A DNA stretch of 64,000 nucleotides from NCBI GenBank assembly GCA_049323615.1, contig JBMOPD010000079.1:62001-126000 (forward strand), in the 5' to 3' direction. Below the pieces are notes generated by a model. It made no database searches. It worked only from the letters and a program-made list of their open reading frames with translations, and had not been told where the DNA came from. This DNA comes from JBMOPD01 sp049323615. Lineage in GTDB: Bacteria > Bacillota > Desulfotomaculia > Desulfotomaculales > Desulfocucumaceae. Of this stretch, positions 52,392 to 61,197 are shown in pieces; the first letter of the stretch is position 1, and every line of letters begins with the position of its first letter. The position numbers and the translations under genes are program-made.

Positions 52392-53339
52392 ATGCCGGAA
52401 TACATCGCCAGGCGACTGGCACTGCTCTTTTTTATTCTTTTTGGCGTTTCTTTTATAACCTTTCTCCTCATGCACGTAATTCCGGGCGATCACGCCCAGC
52501 TCGTCGCCATTTACCGGTATGGCTTTGACGATTATTCCGCCCAGGAATTAAGCTCGGTCCGGAAAGACATCGGGGCCGAACTGCCGCTTCACCGGCAGTA
52601 CTTATGGTGGATCGGCCGTGTAATACAAGGGGACCTCGGATACTCTTTCATCACCAGGCGGCCGGTAGCCGGGGAAATCCTTGTCCGCCTTCCGGCGACC
52701 CTGGAACTGGCGGCCTTCAGCATTGTGATCACAGTTCTGATCGCGCTCCCGCTCGGCATCCTTGCCGCACGCCGGCCCTATTCCAGGCTTGACAATTTTA
52801 CCATGGTCGGATCACTAGTCGGCGTAGCTATTCCCAACTTTTGGCTCGGCCTATTGCTAATACTCACATTTTCCCTGTCCCTCGGGATTTTGCCGGTGGC
52901 CGGAAGCGGGAGCTTTGCCCACCTTATTCTTCCTGCAGTTACTCTCGGCACCGGGATGGCCGCTGTCAGTACGCGGATCGTCCGGGCAAGCCTTTTGGAA
53001 GTACTGGAACAAGATTATATAGCGACCGCCCGTGGCAAAGGACTGGGTGAGGGGGCGGTGCTATGGCGGCACGCCCTGCGCAACGCCTTCATCCCGGTGG
53101 TTACCGTCCTGGGGCTCCAGTTGAACCACCTGATCGGCGGGACGGTGATCGTGGAAACCGTCTTTGCGCGCCCCGGCGTAGGGAAACTAATCGTAGACGC
53201 CATCGAGTCCCGCGACGTCCCCATTCTGCAGGGCTGCGTGCTTTTCCTGGCAGCAAGCTTCAGCCTCATCAACCTGATCGTGGACGTTTCCTACGCCTTT
53301 TTAGACCCGCGCATCCGCTATGAGGGGGGTAAAAGGTAA
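52392..53339 (+). CDS. ABC permease, NikB/DppB type
   Basis: Membrane permease of 315 aa with about six helices. The N-terminal RRLALLFFILFGVSFITFLLMH, the conserved PGDHAQ region and the EAA loop (ATARGKGLGEGAVLWRHALRNAFIPV) are intact. It shares one base with the next gene (TAATG). A truncated relative of this protein is at 60501. Confidence 0.93.
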   Translation: MPEYIARRLALLFFILFGVSFITFLLMHVIPGDHAQLVAIYRYGFDDYSAQELSSVRKDIGAELPLHRQYLWWIGRVIQGDLGYSFITRRPVAGEILVRLPATLELAAFSIVITVLIALPLGILAARRPYSRLDNFTMVGSLVGVAIPNFWLGLLLILTFSLSLGILPVAGSGSFAHLILPAVTLGTGMAAVSTRIVRASLLEVLEQDYIATARGKGLGEGAVLWRHALRNAFIPVVTVLGLQLNHLIGGTVIVETVFARPGVGKLIVDAIESRDVPILQGCVLFLAASFSLINLIVDVSYAFLDPRIRYEGGKR

Positions 53340-54226
53340 TGCACGAAACGGTAACCCTCATCCGCACCCGATTTCCTTTTTCTCACGCCCTGAAGGCGGT
53401 AACACGGGACAGGGCGGCGCTTTTCGGCGGCATCCTGGTTGTTCTCCTGGCCCTGATTGCCCTGCTTGCTCCCTGGCTGGCCCCCCACAACCCTGTACAG
53501 CAGAACATCGCCCATGCGCTTGCCCCGCCTGGGGCGGACTACCCCTTGGGAACGGACAACATGGGCCGCTGCAATTTGAGCCGCCTGCTTTACGGATCAC
53601 GCATTTCCCTGGCGGTAGGCCTTTTGGCCGGAGGGCTGGCCGCAGTTATCGGAACCTTTGTCGGACTGGTGGCGGGCTACTACGGCGGCATCTTAGACGA
53701 GGCGCTGATGCGCCTGACCGATATTTTAATGGCCTTCCCCAACCTTATTTTCGTACTGGCCGTAGTAGGCACACTGGGTCCGGGTCTGACAAATACCGTA
53801 CTCGCCCTCGTGGCTCTGGGGTGGCTTAACTTTGCCCGTGTCGTACGGGGATCCACGCTGTCCATTAAAGAGAACGAATTCATCCTTGCTGCCCGGGGGC
53901 TGGGTTTCAGCAATGCGCGCATTATGTGGCGGCATATCCTGCCGAATGTCCTGGGGCCGGTCATTGTACTCGCCACCTTCGACATCCCGCACACCATTCT
54001 GGCCGTGGCCGGCCTGAGCTTTTTAGGACTCGGGGCTCAGCCGCCGACGCCGGAGTGGGGTGCAATGCTCAACGCCGGGAGGGCCTACATGCGTACGCAA
54101 CCCCACCTCATGATCGCCCCGGGAGCAATGATCATGTTAACCGTTTTGGCTTTTAACTTGCTGGGTAACGGCCTGCGGGACGCGCTGGATCCCCGCCGCA
54201 AAAATCATCCTGCCAATTATCTTTAA
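53339..54226 (+). CDS. ABC permease, NikC/DppC type
   Basis: Second permease (295 aa) with the extracellular DYPLGTDNMGRC segment of this family, the EAA loop (AARGLGFSNARIMWRHILPNV) and the terminal LAFNLLGNGLRDALDPR. The start overlaps the first permease's stop by one base. The terminal segment reappears at the end of the chimeric gene at 60501-61136. Confidence 0.93.
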   Translation: MHETVTLIRTRFPFSHALKAVTRDRAALFGGILVVLLALIALLAPWLAPHNPVQQNIAHALAPPGADYPLGTDNMGRCNLSRLLYGSRISLAVGLLAGGLAAVIGTFVGLVAGYYGGILDEALMRLTDILMAFPNLIFVLAVVGTLGPGLTNTVLALVALGWLNFARVVRGSTLSIKENEFILAARGLGFSNARIMWRHILPNVLGPVIVLATFDIPHTILAVAGLSFLGLGAQPPTPEWGAMLNAGRAYMRTQPHLMIAPGAMIMLTVLAFNLLGNGLRDALDPRRKNHPANYL

Positions 54227-54338
54227 AATAACAAGCGGGTTCAATAGCAGTCACAAGGGAGGCTTTTCTGCAGTGACTTAAGCGGGCTGTCTTTGTGCTC
54301 AACCTCGCGGTGCGGCTTTCTTTTTAAACTGAGGAGGC

Positions 54339-55286
54339 GTGACGTATATGACATTGCTTTCGATAAGCCACCTGCAGGTCCATTTCCCGCTCCCGGAAGG
54401 AACGGTGCGGGCTTTGGACGGCGTGGACCTCTCGCTGGCTGACAAGGAAAGACTGGCACTCATCGGCGAAACCGGATCCGGCAAGACCGTGCTCGGCCGC
54501 GCCGTCGTCCGCCTCCTGCCGCCCGGCGCGCATGTCCGGGGAGAGATCCGGTACGAAAATAACGACCTGCTCACCCTCCCGCCGGGAGAAATGCGGAAAA
54601 TCAGGGGGCGGGAAATTGCCATCGTCCTGCAAAACCCCTCCAATTCTTTAAATCCAGTGCTCAAAGTCGGCAAACAAATCAAGGAGGCAGTGCAGGCCCG
54701 GTGGGGAACTGCCAGTCGTCCGGCGTACCGGGAAGTGCTCAATTTCATACAAAAGGTAGGCCTGCCGGATCGCGCGGCGGCCGGCTACCCGCACCAGCTC
54801 AGCGGCGGTATGCGCCAGCGGGCGCTGCTTGCCCTGGGCCTGGCTTTGCACCCGCGCCTTTTGATTGCCGACGAACCGACAAAGGGACTGGACAGCCCGC
54901 TGCGGGCGCAAATCGTCCGGCTGCTGCGGGAGGCCACAAAGGAGGCCGGACGGGCTCTCTTCCTGATCACCCACGACCTGGCGGCGGCCCGGGAATTGGC
55001 AGACACTCTGGCCGTGATGTACGCGGGGCAGATTGTGGAGTACGGCCGGGCGAGGGACATTTTCGCGTACGCCCGGCACCCCTACACCCGGGGACTCCTG
55101 GCTTCCCACCCGAGCCTGGGGCTGAAACCCATTCCGGGCTTCGCGCCGTCCCTGACCCATCTCCCGCCGGGCTGCCGTTTTCACCCCCGCTGCGCTGCCG
55201 CCCGGGAAGTCTGCCGCCGTGAGGTTCCGCCGTTGAGCGAAGTTGAGCCGGGGCATAAAGTGAGGTGTCATTATTGCTCAGCGTAA
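54339..55286 (+). CDS. ABC ATPase, NikD/DppD type
   Basis: ATPase of 315 aa. Walker A GETGSGKT, signature LSGGMRQRA and Walker B LLIADEPTKGLD are followed by the Cys-containing C-terminal domain of the oligopeptide/nickel group (PPGCRFHPRCAAAREVC). AGGAGG lies just before GTG 54339; ATG 54348 is an alternative. It overlaps the next ATPase gene. Confidence 0.93.
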   Translation: MTYMTLLSISHLQVHFPLPEGTVRALDGVDLSLADKERLALIGETGSGKTVLGRAVVRLLPPGAHVRGEIRYENNDLLTLPPGEMRKIRGREIAIVLQNPSNSLNPVLKVGKQIKEAVQARWGTASRPAYREVLNFIQKVGLPDRAAAGYPHQLSGGMRQRALLALGLALHPRLLIADEPTKGLDSPLRAQIVRLLREATKEAGRALFLITHDLAAARELADTLAVMYAGQIVEYGRARDIFAYARHPYTRGLLASHPSLGLKPIPGFAPSLTHLPPGCRFHPRCAAAREVCRREVPPLSEVEPGHKVRCHYCSA

Positions 55287-56041
55287 CGGATTTAAAAAAA
55301 TATTTCTGGCAGGGTTTTTGGCGCCGGTCTTTTGTCAGGGCAGTGGACGGGGTATCATTTACTTTGCGAAAGGGGCAGACCCTTGGCCTTGTGGGGGAAA
55401 GCGGGTCGGGGAAAACTACTATCGGCCGGCTGGTGGTGGGGCTCCTGCGGCCCACAGGGGGGTCGGTTCTTTTTGAAGGGATCAACATCTTTGGAGTCTC
55501 ACGGAGGGAAAGCCTCCACCTGCGGCGGAAGATGCAGATCATTTTCCAGGACCCGGAGGGCGCGCTCAATCCAAGAATGCGCATTGGAGAACTCTTAGCC
55601 GAGCCGCTGAAGGTGCACCGCCTGGTTCAAGGGAGGTACATCAAAGAGAGAGTTGCCGACCTTTTGGCTATGGTCGGCCTGGAAACGGGGTTTTACCACC
55701 GCTACCCGTGCGAACTGAGCGGCGGGCAGAACCAGCGCGTGGTAATTGCGCGCGCGCTGAGCCTGGAACCTGATCTTCTGGTGCTGGACGAGCCCACCTC
55801 GGCGCTCGACGTGTCGGTGCAGGCGCAGATTTTGCAGCTCCTGCGCGAGGTCCAGAAGCAAATGAACCTGGCCTGCCTTTTTATTTCCCACGACCTCGAC
55901 GTGGTCCGGCAGATGGCCGGCCAGATCGCCGTGGTGTACCGCGGCCAGATTGTGGAGCAGGCCCGGGCCGCCGCCCTTTTTAACGGCGTGCGCCACCCCT
56001 ACACAAAAAGCCTCCTGTCCGCCAGGCTTGCAATAAAGTAA
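55274..56041 (+). CDS. ABC ATPase, NikE/DppF type
   Basis: Second ATPase, about 255 aa, with GESGSGKTT, LSGGQNQRV and LVLDEPTSALD. GAGGTG precedes TTG 55274; a GTG at 55265 is possible. It lacks the long Cys-rich C-terminal extension of the first ATPase. Last gene of the operon, before a bidirectional terminator. Confidence 0.92.
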   Translation: MLSVTDLKKYFWQGFWRRSFVRAVDGVSFTLRKGQTLGLVGESGSGKTTIGRLVVGLLRPTGGSVLFEGINIFGVSRRESLHLRRKMQIIFQDPEGALNPRMRIGELLAEPLKVHRLVQGRYIKERVADLLAMVGLETGFYHRYPCELSGGQNQRVVIARALSLEPDLLVLDEPTSALDVSVQAQILQLLREVQKQMNLACLFISHDLDVVRQMAGQIAVVYRGQIVEQARAAALFNGVRHPYTKSLLSARLAIK

Positions 56042-56077
56042 CTGGACAAATCGCCCAAAATGACCGGCTTGCAAAAG

Positions 56078-56117
56078 GATGCCGCCCTGCGCCGATTTGT
56101 TCCGGCGGGGCGGCATC
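56078..56117. terminator. Bidirectional terminator
   Basis: A 10-bp stem (GATGCCGCCC / GGGCGGCATC) with an inner CGCCG/CGGCG pairing lies between the ABC operon (+) and the Cys-rich protein gene (-). It is followed by CTTTTGC on the - strand. Confidence 0.8.
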
Positions 56118-56133
56118 TTCCCGGTTCAGCCCT

Positions 56134-56307
56134 TTACTGGCAGCAGTTTTTGGGGCGGCAGCAGCCGGATTCCTGGTGGTGACGGTCGCCGGTGCAGCAG
56201 CCTTCGTGTCTGTGATCGTGCGGGTGAGGCTGGCAGCAGGAATCCTGCTTTTTGTCCTCTTTAACGGGCTGGCAGCAACTGGTGGACGTGGTGTCCTGGC
56301 AGCACAT
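56134..56307 (-). CDS. 57-aa Cys/His-rich protein with six Cys-Cys pairs, putative metal-binding
   Basis: ATG 56307 follows GGAGG with 8 nt spacing, 14 bp after the ArsR stop. The product has 12 Cys, all in CC pairs at residues 2-3, 11-12, 24-25, 37-38, 49-50 and 55-56. Three of the first pairs are followed by Gln (CCQ), and six His cluster between the pairs (PHPHDHRH; RHH). This spacing recalls metallothioneins and other intracellular metal buffers. No signal peptide is present, so it is probably cytoplasmic. No family is recognised. The neighbouring ArsR regulator has its own CC/HH insert, suggesting they handle the same metal. Confidence 0.75.
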   Translation of the reverse strand: MCCQDTTSTSCCQPVKEDKKQDSCCQPHPHDHRHEGCCTGDRHHQESGCCRPKNCCQ

Positions 56308-56321
56308 GGGATTATCCTCCT

Positions 56322-56633
56322 TTACTTAAAATAATCCAAAACCTTTTGCCATGTCTTTTGATTTACTGAACAATAAAGATAATTGCCTTCCCGCCTGACA
56401 TCGATCAGCCCGGCGTTTTTCAGTTCCTTGATGTGGTGCGAGATGGTGGAGGCAGCCAGGTCCACTTTTCTGCCCAGTTCACCCACACAGCAGCCGCCTC
56501 CGCCGTGGTGCCGGCCGCAGCAGGCCTGACCGTTTTCTGCAATGTGCAGTCCCTCTCGGTGGAGCAGTTCGTGAAAAATGATCAGGCGGTGCTTGTTGGA
56601 GAGGGCCTTGAAGATATTTGCCAGTTCTTCCAC
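56322..56633 (-). CDS. ArsR-family metal regulator with a Cys/His-rich insert
   Basis: A 103-aa winged-helix repressor. LANIFKALSNKHRLIIFHEL opens it, and the recognition helix (LAASTISHHIKELKNAGLI) and wing (REGNYLYCSV) are normal. Before the usual sensor position (CVGEL) lies an insert reading ACCGRHHGGGGC, giving two CC pairs and two adjacent His. This differs from the ELCVCDL arsenic motif and suggests another thiophilic or borderline metal. GTG start. It shares a promoter-operator with the Cys-rich protein downstream and is probably released by metal. Confidence 0.9.
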   Translation of the reverse strand: MEELANIFKALSNKHRLIIFHELLHREGLHIAENGQACCGRHHGGGGCCVGELGRKVDLAASTISHHIKELKNAGLIDVRREGNYLYCSVNQKTWQKVLDYFK

Positions 56634-56645
56634 GAGTAATCACTT

Positions 56646-56690
56646 CGATAATTTTAGAAATATCGTATAAGACTTTTTCTGATTTGTCAA
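56646..56690 (-). promoter_or_regulatory. Promoter and operator of the arsR operon
   Basis: On the - strand: -35 TTGACA (56690-56685), 17-bp spacer, -10 TACGAT (56667-56662). An imperfect palindrome with CGATA-N10-TATCG ends (56646-56665) overlaps the -10 and start region, the usual place for an ArsR operator. Confidence 0.7.
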
Positions 56691-56764
56691 TCCTTTGTAA
56701 AAAACTTTGTTAAAAACTTTGCAAAATTAATTGATCTTTCATAAAATCAGGATTAAAATACTCT

Positions 56765-56925
56765 TAGCAAAATCCTGCAATGAAGGCAGGTGTTATATTT
56801 ACGGTGAAAAACCGGAGGATGTCGTAACCTAAAAGCTCTGCTGGTGGACAAAGAGTAATGGGAGGCCACGGAGGCCCGGATTTTTATCCTTTTCGGGATA
56901 AAGGGGTGCCGTGGCTTTTAATTTT
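56765..56925 (+). ncRNA. Structured leader with terminator, class unassigned
   Basis: AT-rich sequence gives way to a GC-rich structured stretch containing CGGTGAAAAACCG and CTCT/AGAG pairing. A terminator at 56865-56915 (GCCACGG / CCGTGGC with an inner TTTATCC/GGGATAAA hairpin) is followed by TTTTAATTTTT. It lies directly before a methyltransferase-metal ABC operon. It looks like a riboswitch or other attenuator but does not clearly match a class I know. Confidence 0.5.
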
Positions 56926-56951
56926 TAAAACTGCAACGACGGAGGTGTCTG

Positions 56952-57650
56952 ATGGATAACTACGCTGCCCCCGGGAGTAATTCCGGAAAGTCTTTTGATG
57001 CCGGGCGCGAGCAGGTCTTTGACAGCATGGCCCCACACTGGGATAGCACGGCCCCCCCGGTACCCCCGGAAAAGGTTCAGGAGCTGATTGCCCTCGCTGA
57101 TGTAAAGGGTAAAACCGTCTTAGACGTGGGCGCCGGAACGGGAATTCTGGTGGCGGCAGGGCTGGCGGCGGGTCCCAGGCAGTGGATCGCCTGCGATTTA
57201 TCCAGGGAAATGTTAAAAGTGTTGAAAGCAAAGTTTAAAAACAGGTTCAACGGGGATTTCATTCCGGCTACTGGCCCGCAATTATTGCTGCTGCATGCGG
57301 ATGTTCATTCCTTGCCCCTGGAATCGGCTTCTGTGGATCGCGTGATATGTCATAACGCTTTTCCTCATTTTTACCAACCCAAGGCCGCTTTGGCCGGGCT
57401 GTTCCGGGTGCTGCGCCCGGGAGGCCTCCTGTTGATTAACCACTTTGCCGGACGGGAGTTCATCAACCAGGTACACTGCTCCGCCCCCCACTCCATACTG
57501 CATATGGATATGCTGGTACCGGCGGAGAAAGCCGCGGAGTGGATCAGGGAAGCGGGGTTCACGGTAACCGGCGCTGTTGATTCCCGGCAGCTGTACCGCA
57601 TTACCGCGGTTCGTCCGGCAGATGGTGATCCAGATGGATCGGAACCCTGA
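56952..57650 (+). CDS. SAM-dependent methyltransferase linked to a metal ABC operon
   Basis: A 232-aa class I methyltransferase: VLDVGAGTGILVAAGL (motif I), ACDLS (motif II), ADVHSLPLESASVDRVICHNAFPHF and LRPGGLLLINHFAGREFINQVH. The last segment resembles methyltransferases found beside metal ABC transporters in Firmicutes and archaea. GGAGG precedes the ATG, and the ATPase gene overlaps its end. It probably belongs functionally with the following ABC genes. Substrate unknown. Confidence 0.85.
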   Translation: MDNYAAPGSNSGKSFDAGREQVFDSMAPHWDSTAPPVPPEKVQELIALADVKGKTVLDVGAGTGILVAAGLAAGPRQWIACDLSREMLKVLKAKFKNRFNGDFIPATGPQLLLLHADVHSLPLESASVDRVICHNAFPHFYQPKAALAGLFRVLRPGGLLLINHFAGREFINQVHCSAPHSILHMDMLVPAEKAAEWIREAGFTVTGAVDSRQLYRITAVRPADGDPDGSEP

Positions 57651-58341
57651 AGCCCTGTCACTGTCCGGAGTCGGGGCCGGTTACGGAAAAGAGCGGGTCT
57701 TGAGCAGTCTGTCCCTGTCGGTAAAAAAAGGGGAGTGCCTGGCCATTCTCGGCGAAAACGGGGCCGGCAAAACGACCCTGTTCAGGGCGATCCTGTACCT
57801 GCTGCCGGACTTAGTTGGCGCCATTCGCGTCCTGGGCCGGCCTATTAAGACCCCGGAGGACGGGGCCTGGGTCCGCTCCCAGGTCGGCTATGTGCCTCAA
57901 GGTCAGGGGAAAGGAAGGCTCCCCATTTCAGTCTTTGATGCGGTCATGCTGGGCCGCTGGGGCAAGTCCTTCGCCTATTTGCGGCGTCCCACGGCCCGGG
58001 ATCGGGAACTCACCGCAGCCATGCTTGATGTTGTCGGCCTGCAGGACTTCAGGTTTAAGGATTGCCGTTCCCTGTCGGGGGGGCAGATCCAGCGGGTGAA
58101 TATTGCCCGGGCACTGGTCAGGGAACCTCTGATCCTGCTTTTGGATGAGCCCACCACCTACCTTGACGGCACTTCCCGGGACGTGCTGACCCAACTGATT
58201 GATCAGGTCAGAAAAAAATGGCCTCTAACCATATTGATGATTACCCATGACGGTGAATATGCCCGCCAGTTGGCCGACCGGGTTGTTCACTTGTGCCGGG
58301 GCCGCATTGAAGAGAGCCTGGAGGCGTTTCATGAGCGTTGA
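57634..58341 (+). CDS. Metal ABC transporter ATPase (ZnuC/MntB type)
   Basis: ATPase of about 235 aa with GENGAGKTT, LSGGQIQRV and LLLDEPTTYLD. The QGKGRLPISVFDAVMLGRWG segment is typical of the zinc/manganese/iron chelate group. Starts at ATG 57634 or 57622, within the methyltransferase end. Operon order is ATPase, permease, binding protein. Confidence 0.9.
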   Translation: MDRNPEALSLSGVGAGYGKERVLSSLSLSVKKGECLAILGENGAGKTTLFRAILYLLPDLVGAIRVLGRPIKTPEDGAWVRSQVGYVPQGQGKGRLPISVFDAVMLGRWGKSFAYLRRPTARDRELTAAMLDVVGLQDFRFKDCRSLSGGQIQRVNIARALVREPLILLLDEPTTYLDGTSRDVLTQLIDQVRKKWPLTILMITHDGEYARQLADRVVHLCRGRIEESLEAFHER

Positions 58342-59131
58342 GGAGTACCTGCAGATTCCCATCTTCCAAAGGGCTTTCCTGGCCGCAGTGGTGGCCGGGG
58401 GGACGGTATCTTTGCTGGGTGTGGTCATCGTCATGCTTAACCTGACCACTATCCGCTTTGCCCTCATGCACATGGCCCTGCTTGGTGGCGCGGTGGGTTT
58501 GGCCCTTGGATCCACTCCCCTGGCCGGAGCCACTGCCGCCATTGTTCTGGGGTCCCTGCTTTTGGGACCCTTTTCGGAAAGGCTGCGCCTGGATACGGGG
58601 ATCATCGGCGCCTTTTTCATGACCGGATCGATAGCCCTGGCCTTCGTGCTTTTTTACAAGGCCGGCGTGCCCGCCCTGGACGTGTTCGGCCTGTTTACCG
58701 GCAGCATCCTCAACCTGAACCGGAGCGATCTCTGGGCCGTGGTTGGCCTGGGGGCCGTCATTTTGCTGTGCTATATGTGCCTGTTCAGGGAAATCCAGCT
58801 GGTCTTCTACGATCCTGAGCAGGCGGAATGGCTGGGTGTCCCGGCCCGAAGGATTAAAAACGGGCTCCTCTTTTTAACCGGCCTGTCTATCGGGGTGGCC
58901 ATGAAAGTTGTCGGCGCATTGCTCATCGACGCCCTGATCCTGATTCCCGCCATGACTGCCATGAGGTTGTCCCGCGGTTTGCTGCAGATACTCCTTTTAT
59001 CGTCCCTTCTGGGCGTGGCCACGGCCGCCGGAGGGCTGCTGATTTCCATGACGCTGGACATGCCCACCGGCGCCACCATCACCCTGGTGGGCGTGGGCTT
59101 TCTGGGGCTCAGCATGTTGTTCCGGCGCTAA
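58331..59131 (+). CDS. Metal ABC transporter permease (ZnuB/MntC type)
   Basis: ABC-3 family permease of 266 aa with about eight hydrophobic segments, from QRAFLAAVVAGGTVSLLGVVIV to the terminal GVGFLGLSMLF. ATG 58331 overlaps the ATPase stop; the frame from 58247 is a shadow. It carries the metal through the membrane for the adjacent ATPase and binding protein. Confidence 0.92.
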   Translation: MSVEEYLQIPIFQRAFLAAVVAGGTVSLLGVVIVMLNLTTIRFALMHMALLGGAVGLALGSTPLAGATAAIVLGSLLLGPFSERLRLDTGIIGAFFMTGSIALAFVLFYKAGVPALDVFGLFTGSILNLNRSDLWAVVGLGAVILLCYMCLFREIQLVFYDPEQAEWLGVPARRIKNGLLFLTGLSIGVAMKVVGALLIDALILIPAMTAMRLSRGLLQILLLSSLLGVATAAGGLLISMTLDMPTGATITLVGVGFLGLSMLFRR

Positions 59132-59169
59132 AGGAGCAGGAAAATTAAGTCATGAAAGGGTGAGAATGA

Positions 59170-60027
59170 TTGATTAATACGGAAAGAAAAAGCAATAGAG
59201 GAAAGAGTGTTGATCGGCGGAACAGTGCGGCTATTTGGGCGGTCCGGCTGGCTGTCACCGGGCTTATCATTTCGGTTCTGCTGGCCGGGTGTAATACTTC
59301 TAAAAAAGCCGATTCTCCTCCCGGCAAAGAGGCGGCTTCTCCCGCCAAAGGTTCCGGATCCGTGGTTGTTGCTTCAACCAGCTGGACGGCCCTGATGGCC
59401 AGGGCCGCCGGAGCCGGGGATGTGGCGGTTTTGGCTCCCGCCGAACTCAAGCACCCGCCCGAGTACGATTTCCGCCCCAGCGATGTTGAAAAGCTTAAGG
59501 ATGCAAAACTGATCGTTTATGCCGGTTACGAACCGTTTATGAAGAAAATGCTTCAGGCCACCCAGACGCCCGGGGACAAGGTCGTGCAGGTGGTGACCGT
59601 CAATACTCCGGACAACCTTAAAAAGCAGACCCGCCTGTTGGCTGAAAAACTGGGGACCGCCGAGGCCCAAAAAGCCTGGGAGGCTGAATTTGATCGGGCG
59701 GTGTCCGCCCTTCAGGAGACGGCGGCAAAGCAAAATGTGGCCGGAAAAAGGGTTTTGGTACAAAAACACCAGGCTGCCTTCGCCAAATGGCTTGGCTACC
59801 AGGTGGTGGCTGAATTCGGGCCGGAAGAGCTGAGTCCGGCAAAAATGGGAGAATTAGCATCCCTCAAACCCGACCTGATTATTGACAACTTCCACAATCC
59901 CCAGGGGCAGGGTATCGCTGATATAGCAAAATGCCCACGGGTGGAACTGCGCAACTTTCCAGGCCCGGAACACAAAAGCTTACAAGACCTGCTGGCGGAT
60001 AATGCCCGGAGGCTTGGCTTGATTTAG
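59170..60027 (+). CDS. Metal ABC transporter binding lipoprotein (ZnuA/TroA-like)
   Basis: Cluster A-1-like solute-binding lipoprotein of 285 aa with the lipobox VLLAGC near residue 41. It has the TSWTALMARAAGAGDV opening, a candidate ligand His in KHPPEYDFRPSDVEKL and another in VQKHQAAFAKWLGYQVV. The His-rich loop of zinc-type proteins is absent. It is shorter and more divergent than ZnuA, so the metal cannot be assigned. TTG start. Last gene of the operon. Confidence 0.85.
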   Translation: MINTERKSNRGKSVDRRNSAAIWAVRLAVTGLIISVLLAGCNTSKKADSPPGKEAASPAKGSGSVVVASTSWTALMARAAGAGDVAVLAPAELKHPPEYDFRPSDVEKLKDAKLIVYAGYEPFMKKMLQATQTPGDKVVQVVTVNTPDNLKKQTRLLAEKLGTAEAQKAWEAEFDRAVSALQETAAKQNVAGKRVLVQKHQAAFAKWLGYQVVAEFGPEELSPAKMGELASLKPDLIIDNFHNPQGQGIADIAKCPRVELRNFPGPEHKSLQDLLADNARRLGLI

Positions 60028-60152
60028 AGAAATTTTTTATCATCCGACGGTGAGCAACAATTTTTTTATCGTAAAAACAGTGTGAACGGCTGAAGACGTT
60101 CCACCACGACAGTGGCGTATTCAGGTTGGATAATTCAGCATAAACATAACTT

Positions 60153-60218
60153 AACCATGAAGGTTATTTTTCTTCTGTAACAGGAAGATCCGGCTTTCAT
60201 GGTTTGTTGTTTTTTTAG
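60153..60218 (+). terminator. Terminator after the metal ABC operon
   Basis: AACCATGAA (60153-60161) pairs with TTCATGGTT (60196-60204), followed by TGTTGTTTTTTT. Confidence 0.65.
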
Positions 60219-60238
60219 CCTTTTTAAAAATTTAAGAA

Positions 60239-60443
60239 GTCTTCGGAGCCTACGTGGTGGTACACGTGGGCACCCGCGGCGTCCTGGAGCTTTTACCCGG
60301 AAATCCCGAGCCACTTGAGGGAGATCTACCTGGAAATAGAGGGCCGGCTTGAAGAGAGGATGGGCGAGGTGAAAGGCGAATTCCGGGGCGGCTCGGTAAA
60401 CATCATCACAGCCGGGGAAGCGGCCGGACGGGGTGATAAATGA
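60239..60443 (+). pseudogene. Decayed gene fragment, family unknown
   Basis: Two short frames in different phases: one reads VFGAYVVVHVGTRGVLELL, the next SHLREIYLEIEGRLEERMGE and ends GEAAGRGDK before TGA 60441-60443. Codon use is gene-like but neither frame has a start with a ribosome site. It looks like a frameshifted 3' end of a lost gene. Confidence 0.4.
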
Positions 60444-60500
60444 TGTAAGGAAGTGGCCTGGTGACAGGGAATGTAAAAAGGCGGCCGGCCAAAATGCTGC

Positions 60501-61136
60501 TTGTGGGAAGTGGTGGCGATCAAACGTTATCTGCTAAGACGCATGCTTTATCTTCTTCCGGTAATGCTGGGGGTTTCCGTTATTACCTTCGGGCTTATCA
60601 ACCTGGCCCCCGGAGATCCGGCTGAACTAATCCTCCGGGCCGGCGGGGTGGAGCCCACCCGGGAGGCAGTAGAGGCCCTGCGGGAAGATCTGGGCCTGAA
60701 CGCCCCGCTCTATGTCCAGTACGGCCGTTGGCTGTGGAATGTCCTCCATCTTGACCTGGGCAAGTCTTTCCGCACCGGCCGGCCGGTGGCCGGCGAGATC
60801 CTGTGCCGCTTTCCGGCCACCTTGGAACTGACGTGTGCAGCCATGGCGCTGGTGGTGCTGTTTGCCCTGCCCTTCGGTGTCCTGGCCGCACTTTACCGGC
60901 ACGCGCTGGTGGATCACCTGACCCGCATCGGCGCCCTGGTAGAGGCCTCCATGCCTGGTTTCTGGCTCGGCCTGGTGCTGATCTATCTTTTTGCCGTCAG
61001 GCTCCACCTCCTGCCGGTAATGGGCCGGGGAGGCATCGATCACCAGATCCTGCCGGCCATCACCCTGGCCTTTAACCTGTTGGGTGACGGCCTGCGGGAC
61101 GTGCTCGACCCGCGCGGCTTCACCCGGCGGCGGTAA
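60501..61136 (+). pseudogene. Chimeric nickel/peptide-type permease formed by internal deletion
   Basis: The first 190 residues match the N-terminal part of a NikB/DppB permease (MLYLLPVMLGVSVITFGLINLAPGDPAE; compare 52392-53339). The sequence stops near the GIDHQILPAITLA segment, before the EAA loop. It then continues in frame with AFNLLGDGLRDVLDPR, the C-terminus of a NikC/DppC permease (compare 54226). About 1.2 kb spanning the permease junction is therefore missing. The product lacks the ATPase-contact loop and cannot be a working permease. 211 aa. Confidence 0.8.
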
Positions 61137-61197
61137 GGATACCCTATTATATATCCTGAAGACTGCTGCCTGACGACTGAAGGCCGATATAAGGGGG

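Larger units (their letters stand above)
60028..60500. other. Intergenic region between the two metal transport blocks
   Basis: Holds the operon terminator and a decayed coding fragment (60239-60443). The first 120 bp are AT-rich and show no gene. Confidence 0.5.
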
